Assembly: GCA_030044485.1 (NCBI GenBank)
Contig: JASHVQ010000105.1
Coordinates: 1 to 12,580, forward strand
Source of the DNA: Methylovirgula sp.
GTDB taxonomy: Bacteria; Pseudomonadota; Alphaproteobacteria; Rhizobiales; Beijerinckiaceae
Reading direction: 5' to 3'
Length of the DNA: 12,580 bases
The notes beneath the pieces were generated by a model. The model saw only the letters and a program-made list of their open reading frames with translations, was not told where the DNA came from and made no database searches. Below, in pieces: positions 7,082-12,580 of this stretch (positions are counted from its first letter, which is position 1; each line of letters begins with the position of its first letter). The position numbers were made by a program, and so were the translations under genes.

Positions 7082-10000
7082 CTATGGCGTGCTCATCTCG
7101 AAGGCGGCAATCTCTTTGTTGCGCTCGGAATGCGCCGCGGCGCGGTGGTCCTTGGCGAGCGCGACATAGACGGACGGCAGGACGAAGAGCGTGAACAAGG
7201 TGCCGATCGACATGCCGGCGACGACGACGAGGCCGATCGAAAAGCGGCTCGCCGCGCCGGCGCCGTTGGCCAGGAGCAGCGGGATCAGGCCGGTCACCAT
7301 CGCCGCCGTGGTCATGAGGATGGGGCGCAGCCGCACCCGCGCCGCTTGTTCGATGGCGGCGCGGCGGTCGAGGCCTTCCTTGATCTGCAGATCCCTGGCG
7401 AAGGCCACCATGAGAATACCATGCTTGCTGATGAGCCCGATCAAAGTCACGAGACCGACCTGGGTATAGATGTTTATGGTCGCCACGCCGAAGAAGAGCG
7501 GGACGAGCGCGCCGCTGATCGCCATGGGGACGCTGATCATGATGACCAGCGGGTCACGCAGGCTCTCGAACTGCGCGGAGAGCACGAGGAAGATGATGAT
7601 GAGCGCGAAGAAGAACGTGTAAGCGAGCTGATTGCCTTCCTGCCTGAACTGGCGCGCGTCGGAGAGGTAATCGTGGCTGAAACCGGTCGGTAGAAGGTTC
7701 GCCTGATTCTCGAGGAAATCGACCGCCTGTCCCATCGACACGCCCGGCATCGGCACCGCCTGGAACGTCGCGGAATTCAGCTGATTGTAATGCGTAAGGG
7801 CGTTGGGTTCGGTGGCCGTGGAAATCGACACGACCGTCGACAGCGGAATCTGCTCGCCGTTCAGCGAGGGCACGTAATATTGCTTGAGCAATTCAGGCGT
7901 CAGCCGGAAGGTGCGCGGCACCTGCGGGATCACCTCGTAAGAGCGGCCCTCGAGGTTGAACCAGTTGACGTAATTGCCGCCCAGCATCAGCGCCAGCGTA
8001 TTGCCGATCGTCTGCATGTTGAGGCCGAGATCGTTGGCCTTGCTGCGGTCGATGAAGATGCGCACCACCGGTTGGTTGAATTGCAGGTCGCTGTCGGCGA
8101 CGATGAAGAGCCCGCTCTTTCGCGCCGCGCTCTTGATTCTCTCCATCTCCTCGAAGACGGTCGGAAAGCCCTCGATCGAGCTGATGACCATCTGCACCGG
8201 CAGACCGCCCGGGCCGCCCGGCAGAGGCGGCAGGTTGAAGGCAAAAGCGTTCAGCCCTTCGACCTTCGAGAGCTGCGCCTGAACGAGCGGCTTCAGCGTT
8301 ATTGCCGAACGCTTGCGCTCGTTCCACGGCTTCAGCAGCATGCCCGAGATTCCTTGATTGGGAGACGGGGTTCCATTGACGACGAAACGCAAATCCGTCT
8401 CGGGGAACTGCTGGAAGACCTTGTCGAGCTTGGCGCCGTAATAATCGGCGTAATCCAGATTGGCGTATTGCGGCGTTTTGGTCAGCGCGAAAATGATGCC
8501 CTGGTCTTCTTCGGGCGCAAGTTCCTGGCGGCTGTGCTGGTAGAAGAAAACGACGAGGCCGAGGATGGTGACGGCGAAAAGCGCGGTGGCCGGGCGGTAG
8601 TCGAGCGAGCGGTCGAGCCTGCGTCCGTACCAGCGGGTGATGGCGCCGAAGACCTTGTCGATCAGCCCGGCGAACCCGCCGTGCAGCGTGGAACGCGACA
8701 GGAGGACGGAGCACATCATCGGCGACAGCGTGAGCGCGATGACGCCGGAGACGATGACCGCGCCGGCCAGCGTGAAGGCAAATTCCTTGAACAGCGAGCC
8801 GGTGAGCCCGCCGAGCAGGCCGATCGGCGCGTAGACCGCGGCCAGCGTGATCGTCATGGCGATCACCGGTCCGACGATCTCGCGGGCTCCCTGCAGCGCC
8901 GCCTGCACCGGCGTCTTGCCCTCTTCGAGATGCCGGTGGATGTTCTCGACCACGACGATTGCGTCATCGACGACGAGCCCGATGGCCAGCACCATGGCGA
9001 GCAACGTCAGGAGATTGAGGCTGAAGCCCATGGCGAGCATCATCGTGAACGCGCCGATGAGCGAAAGCGGGATGGTTACGACCGGAATGATGATCGAGCG
9101 GAAAGATCCGAGGAACAGGAAAATGACGACGATGACGATGGCGATCGCATCGATCAGCGTCTTCTCGACCTCGTTGATCGAGGATTGAATGAATTTCGTC
9201 GAATCGTAGGCGACGCGCATGCTGAGCGAGGGAGGCAGATTCCGCTCGATCGCCGGGAACAGTGCGCGCACGCCCTTGACGATGGCGAGCGGGTTGCCCT
9301 GCGGCGTCGCCTGCACGCCGATGAAGATCGCGTGCTGCCCGTTGAATGCGACGCTGGAATCCTCGCTTTGCGCGCCGAGTTCGACGGTCGCGATGTCCTG
9401 AATGCGCACCAGACCGCCGTCCTTGGCCTTGACGATCATGCGCTTGAACTCATTGATGTCGGTCAGATCGGCGTTGGTCGTTACGTTGGAGATCGTGTAA
9501 TAGCCTTTGGTCTGCCCGGCCGCCGCCTGGAAATTGTTGGCTTGGATGGCGTTGACCACGTCGGAGGCGCTGACGCCGCGCCCCGCCATGCGAATCGGAT
9601 CTAGCCAGAGGCGCATCGCAAAGGTCTGGCCGCCGAGAATGTCGGCGGACGCGACGCCGTCGACGGTGGCAAGCAGCGGCTGCACGACGCGCGTGAGATA
9701 ATCCGAAATTGCCGAGCCGCTCAGCTCGGCGCTCGAGAATCCGATGTACATCACCGCGGTCGTCTGCCCGGTGGACTTTAGGATGATCGGATCATTGGCC
9801 GCTTTGGGAATTTGATATTTAACCTGGTTGACCTTGGCCATCACCTCGGTCAGCGCCTGGTTCGGGTCGAAGTTGAGCTTCATGAAGACTTGAATTGTGC
9901 TGACGCCCTGCACCGAGGAGGAGGTCATGTAATCGATGCCCTCGGCCGAGGCGACTGCCTGTTCGATGGGCGTCGTGATGAAGCCCTGCATCAATTCGGG

Positions 10001-10165
10001 CGAGGCGCCCGGATAGCTGGTCGTGACGGTGATCACCGTATTCGAAAGCTTCGGATATTGGCGGATCGGCAGGCTCGTGCCGCACTTGAGGCCGATCAGC
10101 AGGATGAGCAGGCTGACGACGAGCGACAGAACCGGGCGCTTGATGAAAATGTCGGTGAATGCCAT
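7082..10165 (-). CDS. RND (HAE1) multidrug efflux permease, MexI-like
   Basis: A proton-driven inner-membrane pump of the AcrB superfamily, at 1027 residues full length. The N-terminus is typical (FTDIFIKRPVLSLVVSLLIL, helix 1 at about 10-28), followed by LPIRQYP and YPGASPELMQ. Helices 2-6 lie at about 338-490 and contain the proton-relay pair Asp400-Asp401 in GLVVDDAIVVVENIHRH. ELAPEEDQG at 548-556 opens the second periplasmic loop. The C-terminal helices at about 848-1004 contain the third relay residue, Lys914, in GLISKHGILM. From memory the sequence resembles P. aeruginosa MexI (SLPIRQYP, MQGF, SVQGVST, LISKHGILM) more than AcrB or MexF. MexI exports phenazine and quorum-sensing related compounds; the substrate here is unknown. 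GGAGG lies 5 nt before the ATG. The adaptor gene ends 15 bp upstream. No outer-membrane factor is encoded nearby. Confidence 0.97.
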   Translation of the reverse strand: MAFTDIFIKRPVLSLVVSLLILLIGLKCGTSLPIRQYPKLSNTVITVTTSYPGASPELMQGFITTPIEQAVASAEGIDYMTSSSVQGVSTIQVFMKLNFDPNQALTEVMAKVNQVKYQIPKAANDPIILKSTGQTTAVMYIGFSSAELSGSAISDYLTRVVQPLLATVDGVASADILGGQTFAMRLWLDPIRMAGRGVSASDVVNAIQANNFQAAAGQTKGYYTISNVTTNADLTDINEFKRMIVKAKDGGLVRIQDIATVELGAQSEDSSVAFNGQHAIFIGVQATPQGNPLAIVKGVRALFPAIERNLPPSLSMRVAYDSTKFIQSSINEVEKTLIDAIAIVIVVIFLFLGSFRSIIIPVVTIPLSLIGAFTMMLAMGFSLNLLTLLAMVLAIGLVVDDAIVVVENIHRHLEEGKTPVQAALQGAREIVGPVIAMTITLAAVYAPIGLLGGLTGSLFKEFAFTLAGAVIVSGVIALTLSPMMCSVLLSRSTLHGGFAGLIDKVFGAITRWYGRRLDRSLDYRPATALFAVTILGLVVFFYQHSRQELAPEEDQGIIFALTKTPQYANLDYADYYGAKLDKVFQQFPETDLRFVVNGTPSPNQGISGMLLKPWNERKRSAITLKPLVQAQLSKVEGLNAFAFNLPPLPGGPGGLPVQMVISSIEGFPTVFEEMERIKSAARKSGLFIVADSDLQFNQPVVRIFIDRSKANDLGLNMQTIGNTLALMLGGNYVNWFNLEGRSYEVIPQVPRTFRLTPELLKQYYVPSLNGEQIPLSTVVSISTATEPNALTHYNQLNSATFQAVPMPGVSMGQAVDFLENQANLLPTGFSHDYLSDARQFRQEGNQLAYTFFFALIIIFLVLSAQFESLRDPLVIMISVPMAISGALVPLFFGVATINIYTQVGLVTLIGLISKHGILMVAFARDLQIKEGLDRRAAIEQAARVRLRPILMTTAAMVTGLIPLLLANGAGAASRFSIGLVVVAGMSIGTLFTLFVLPSVYVALAKDHRAAAHSERNKEIAAFEMSTP

Positions 10166-10180
10166 GCCGGCCTCCGCGGC

Positions 10181-11383
10181 TCAGTAAGGGCCGGGCGCCG
10201 CCGAAATGGGCGGCGGCTGATCGGGGGAGATCGAGACTTCCGCGCCGCTCTGCAGCTTGAGCTGACCGACGGCGACGATCTTGTCGCCGGGCTTCACGTC
10301 TCCGCCGAGGATGACCACTTGGCCGTCGGCGCGCTCGCCGGTCTTCACGAAGGTGCGCAGCGCGACGAGCTTTGCCTTGCCGTCGGCGTCGGTCTGCGGC
10401 TTCACGACATAGACGGAATCTCCATACAGCGTAAATTCGATCGCGGTTTCCGGAACCGTCAGGACCGGCGGCAGGGGCGGCAGAAGAATGGTGGCCGTCG
10501 CGAACATGCCGGGCTTGAGGGCGTGGTCCTTGTTGTCGAGCGTCGCCTGGACGCGGACGTTGCGCGTGTCGGTCGAGATCTGCGGCTCGATGGTCGTAAT
10601 CTTGCCTTCGAAGGTCCGGTTTGGGTAGGCATCGACGAGAATTCGCACCGTCTGCCCCACGCCGAGCACGGCGCTGTCTTTTTCCGTCACCGTGAAATTC
10701 ACGTAGACTTGCGAGAGATCGGTCAAGGTGACGATCTGCGCGCCGGCGGCGAGAAACTGTCCAAGCTCGACATGGCGAACGCCGAGCTCGCCTGCGAAGG
10801 GGGCGCGGATCAGCTTCTGCGAAATGATCGCCTGCGTTTTGGCAATTCCGGCGAGCGCCTCGTCATAGACGGCCTGGTTCTGATCGACGGTCGCCTGCGG
10901 GCCGTATTCGCGCGTGGCGAGCGCCGAGGCACGGTCCAAAGCGAGTTTGGCGCCGCGCGCCTGCGCCTGATAGCTGGCGAGATCGCCGAGATCGGGATCG
11001 TCGTAGAGTTGCACGAGCGGCTCGCCGGCCACAACATGCGCGCCGGCTTCGAACATGATCTTCACCACGCGCCCGCTGACATCCGGGGTGACATCCACCT
11101 GATGCACGGCTTCGACGTCGCCGATGCCGGTGAGCAGATGCGGGAGCACGCGCATTTTCGCTTCGGCGACCGCGACCGGAATGGGCTGCGGGCGCATGTT
11201 GGCGAAGAACTGCGCGATCATGTGGTCGCGGAACGTGTTGAACCCCCAGAATCCGCCGACGAGCAGCGCCATCAGCAGCGCGACGATGACGAACCAGAGC
11301 CTGCCGCGTACCGGGCGCTTGGCGGCGGGCGCCTCGAAGGCCGCGCCGCGGGATCCGAGATCGGTTTCGCTCGAAATCGTCAT
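10181..11383 (-). CDS. RND efflux periplasmic adaptor (membrane-fusion protein)
   Basis: The adaptor links the inner-membrane RND pump to an outer-membrane channel across the periplasm. It has 400 residues. A cytoplasmic N-tail is followed by one transmembrane anchor at about 29-49 (LWFVIVALLMALLVGGFWGF), with no cleavage site or lipobox; the protein has no cysteine, so it is membrane-anchored rather than a lipoprotein. The first half of the lipoyl domain is around 95-127 (DVTPDVSGRVVKIMFEAGAH, then GEPLVQL). An alpha-helical hairpin lies at about 130-188, and the second lipoyl half is LIRAPFAGELGVRHVELGQF at 191-210. Beta-barrel and membrane-proximal domains follow (GKITTIEP, then NVRVQATLDN, ALKPGMFATATILLP). 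The Pro-rich tail DQPPPISAAPGPY is unremarkable. ATG lies 1 nt after the tetR stop (TGACATG) with no strong ribosome-binding site, so translation is probably coupled to tetR. It forms a pair with the permease 15 bp downstream. Confidence 0.96.
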   Translation of the reverse strand: MTISSETDLGSRGAAFEAPAAKRPVRGRLWFVIVALLMALLVGGFWGFNTFRDHMIAQFFANMRPQPIPVAVAEAKMRVLPHLLTGIGDVEAVHQVDVTPDVSGRVVKIMFEAGAHVVAGEPLVQLYDDPDLGDLASYQAQARGAKLALDRASALATREYGPQATVDQNQAVYDEALAGIAKTQAIISQKLIRAPFAGELGVRHVELGQFLAAGAQIVTLTDLSQVYVNFTVTEKDSAVLGVGQTVRILVDAYPNRTFEGKITTIEPQISTDTRNVRVQATLDNKDHALKPGMFATATILLPPLPPVLTVPETAIEFTLYGDSVYVVKPQTDADGKAKLVALRTFVKTGERADGQVVILGGDVKPGDKIVAVGQLKLQSGAEVSISPDQPPPISAAPGPY

Positions 11384-11384
11384 G

Positions 11385-12083
11385 TCAGGCGCTTTCTAGA
11401 GAACAAAATTCGGAAAGCAGCTCGCGCGGCATTTCGCAATCGGCGTAGGCGGCGATCGCCGCGTCGTCGAGGCCAATGCCGCGCAGCAGAAATTCGCGCA
11501 CTTCACGCTCGAATTGCGCCGGCGGCGGGAAGGACAAGGGCGGCACCCGCGGCAAAAGCGAGGCGGCCAGCATGCTGAGCGTATGATGCGCGAACCAGAA
11601 AAGATCGCGGGGCGAGGCCTCGCTCGCCCTGGCCTCGCCGGAGGCGATCGCCGCCTTGAGCGAGTCGATGAAGACCGGCGCGACGTGCTGCTCGACCTTG
11701 TCGAACAGGACCTGCGCGAATTCGCCGTCTTCGAGCTGGCTCGAAAGCACGAGCCGCAATTTCTCGTTGCGCTCGGCGGGGCCCGGCGTTCCGAAAAACC
11801 AGTTGATCATGCCGCGCATGAAGATGACGAGGGTCCGCGTCGAAGGCGCAAGGGCGCGCAGCCGCATAAGGCCGGGGTCGGCCTCGCAGACGTCGGTGAG
11901 AATGGCCGAATAGACGGCGGATTTGCTGGGAAAATGCTTGAACAGCAGGGCCTCAGAAATGCCGGCCGCATCCGCGATGCGCTTCGTCGTGGTGCCGGCA
12001 AAGCCGTTCTGGGCAAAAAGCGGCAAGGCGCAGTCGACGATCTGCTGGCGGCGCGAGTCGCGGGAGAGACGGGGCGGATTCAT
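11385..12083 (-). CDS. TetR/AcrR-family transcriptional repressor of the adjacent efflux genes
   Basis: A one-domain ligand-responsive DNA-binding regulator of 232 residues. The N-terminal TetR domain is clear. Helix 1 contains RRQQIVDCALPLFAQNGFAG. The helix-turn-helix follows at about 33-52, TKRIADAAGISEALLFKHF, then PSKSAVYSAIL. The rest (about 70-232) is the helical ligand-binding and dimerisation part. This part is not conserved enough to indicate an inducer. It contains three cysteines in all (C18, C65 and C216, with C226 near the end making a fourth), and none is arranged like a metal site. The gene is the first cistron before the adaptor and permease, with only 1 nt between it and the adaptor, so it almost certainly regulates its own operon. 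The ATG at 12083-12081 has no Shine-Dalgarno sequence; a perfect palindrome lies immediately upstream. Confidence 0.95.
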   Translation of the reverse strand: MNPPRLSRDSRRQQIVDCALPLFAQNGFAGTTTKRIADAAGISEALLFKHFPSKSAVYSAILTDVCEADPGLMRLRALAPSTRTLVIFMRGMINWFFGTPGPAERNEKLRLVLSSQLEDGEFAQVLFDKVEQHVAPVFIDSLKAAIASGEARASEASPRDLFWFAHHTLSMLAASLLPRVPPLSFPPPAQFEREVREFLLRGIGLDDAAIAAYADCEMPRELLSEFCSLESA

Positions 12084-12118
12084 TGGCGTAAGTGATCACT
12101 TACTTACCAGCCTGTCAA
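12084..12118 (-). promoter_or_regulatory. predicted promoter of the tetR-efflux operon
   Basis: On the minus strand a perfect TTGACA (-35) lies at 12118-12113. With a 17-nt spacer the -10 position is 12095-12090, reading TCACTT, a poor match to TATAAT that lies inside the palindrome. Transcription would then begin about 6-7 nt further on, at or next to the A of the tetR ATG (12083). This agrees with the missing Shine-Dalgarno sequence and suggests a leaderless mRNA. The -35 is solid; the -10 and the start site are inferred. Confidence 0.5.
12088..12103. promoter_or_regulatory. probable TetR operator: perfect 16-bp palindrome
   Basis: GTAAGTGATCACTTAC is perfectly self-complementary and sits 4 bp in front of the tetR ATG. 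An extra TTAC follows on the plus strand (12104-12107 read TTAC when the final T-A-C is included), so half-site sequence is partly repeated. Length, symmetry and position fit an operator for the dimeric repressor encoded next to it. It also lies over the predicted -10 region of the tetR promoter, so binding would block RNA polymerase. It is about 107 bp from the lepA start, so lepA could be affected but this is less likely. The palindrome is read from the sequence; TetR binding is inference. Confidence 0.8.
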
Positions 12119-12209
12119 GCTTGTTTGGCAGGCGCGGGCGCGGCCCCGCCCGCCCCCGGCTGCGCCGCCTCGCTTTCCTTCACCACCCCTGCCTGCTATC
12201 CCGCCGGGC

Positions 12210-12580
12210 ATGCCCAAATTGGACAATATCCGCAATTTCTCGATCATCGCCCATATCGATCACGGCAAATCGACTCTCGCCGACCGGCTGATCCAGATGA
12301 CCGGCGGCTTGCCGGAACGCGAAATGGTCGAGCAGGTGCTCGATTCAATGGAGATCGAGCGCGAACGCGGCATCACCATCAAGGCGCAGACGGTTCGCCT
12401 CGAATATCTCGCCAAAGAGGGGCAGACCTATGTCCTGAACCTGATGGACACGCCCGGGCACGTCGATTTCGCCTATGAAGTCTCGCGCTCGCTCGCCGCC
12501 TGCGAAGGCTCGCTGCTCGTCGTCGATGCAAGCCAGGGCGTCGAGGCGCAAACGCTCGCCAACGTCTACCACGCGCTCGA
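12210..12580 (+). CDS. lepA: translation elongation factor 4 (LepA), N-terminal part (3' end outside window)
   Basis: The first 123 codons of EF-4, a ribosome-associated GTPase related to EF-G that acts on stalled or mistranslocated ribosomes. The fragment covers most of the GTPase domain. The P-loop is AHIDHGKST at 14-22, switch I is around [12 protein letters not shown] (51-62), and the G3 box DTPGH is at 80-84, with His84 as the expected catalytic residue. [20 protein letters not shown] then [10 protein letters not shown] completes a highly conserved stretch. The frame remains open to the window end. ATG at 12210 gives the usual short N-terminus before LDNIRNFSI. There is no clear Shine-Dalgarno sequence (CCGCCGGGC precedes it). 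The gene is divergent from tetR across a 126-bp gap whose middle part is very GC-rich. Confidence 0.97.
   Translation, partial: MPKLDNIRNFSIIAHIDHGKSTLADRLIQMTGGLPEREMVEQVLDSMEIERERGITIKAQTVRLEYLAKEGQTYVLNLMDTPGHVDFAYEVSRSLAACEGSLLVVDASQGVEAQTLANVYHAL

Noticed and set aside
7790..9604. A 604-codon plus-strand ORF opposite the RND permease.
   Set aside because: It is a low-complexity His/Arg/Asp-rich shadow of the permease, whose conserved motifs are continuous on the other strand.
9812..11578. A 588-codon plus-strand ORF spanning parts of the permease, adaptor and tetR.
   Set aside because: It runs antisense across three real genes and their junctions, which is typical of open antisense frames in high-GC DNA.
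12134..12153. A GC hairpin (GCGGGC with GCCCGC, 8-nt loop) between tetR and lepA.
   Set aside because: It has no T-run, and it lies between divergent genes where a terminator is not expected. It is likely just GC-rich sequence.

Overview
The window is an ordinary-looking stretch of high-GC (roughly 60-65 %) proteobacterial chromosome. The MutS, HrcA and LepA sequences, the RluA-type synthase and the general gene style point to an alphaproteobacterium, probably Hyphomicrobiales (Rhizobiales). A Beijerinckiaceae/Methylocystaceae-like host is my guess from the flavour of the proteins and was not tested. There are nine clear protein genes plus one likely and one doubtful small gene. I see no rRNA, tRNA, insertion sequence, phage gene or CRISPR array. 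No gene-free stretch exceeds about 210 bases.

Layout. (1) 1-664: the 3' third of mutS, plus strand, ending 6 bp from the convergent hrcA. (2) 671-5559, all minus strand, so read from high to low coordinates: a 90-residue protein I do not recognise, a fabH-type ketoacyl-ACP synthase III, a membrane hybrid sensor histidine kinase, and hrcA. (3) 5560-5771: a divergent intergenic region with a possible 50-codon small ORF. (4) 5772-6479: an RluA-family RNA pseudouridine synthase, plus strand, overlapping by 8 bp the convergent gene that follows. (5) 6472-12083, all minus strand: a tight cluster reading tetR, RND membrane-fusion protein, MexI-like RND pump permease, and a small multi-pass membrane protein. 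(6) 12210-12580: the 5' end of lepA, divergent from tetR.

How the parts work together. The tetR-adaptor-permease cluster is the one clear functional unit. The repressor is the first cistron: its stop codon is 1 nt from the adaptor start, and the adaptor and permease are 15 nt apart. A perfect 16-bp palindrome lies just in front of the tetR ATG, over the predicted -10 element, so repressor and pump are probably autoregulated together. The window has no outer-membrane channel gene, so the pump must borrow one. The remaining genes are housekeeping or signalling genes with no obvious shared pathway.

I did not find convincing evidence for a new biological system. The items most worth a second look are the operator/promoter/start overlap at tetR, the unrecognised 90-residue protein beside an apparently solitary fabH, the small ORF coupled by a GTGA overlap to the pseudouridine synthase, and the misplaced-looking GTG start of the histidine kinase.
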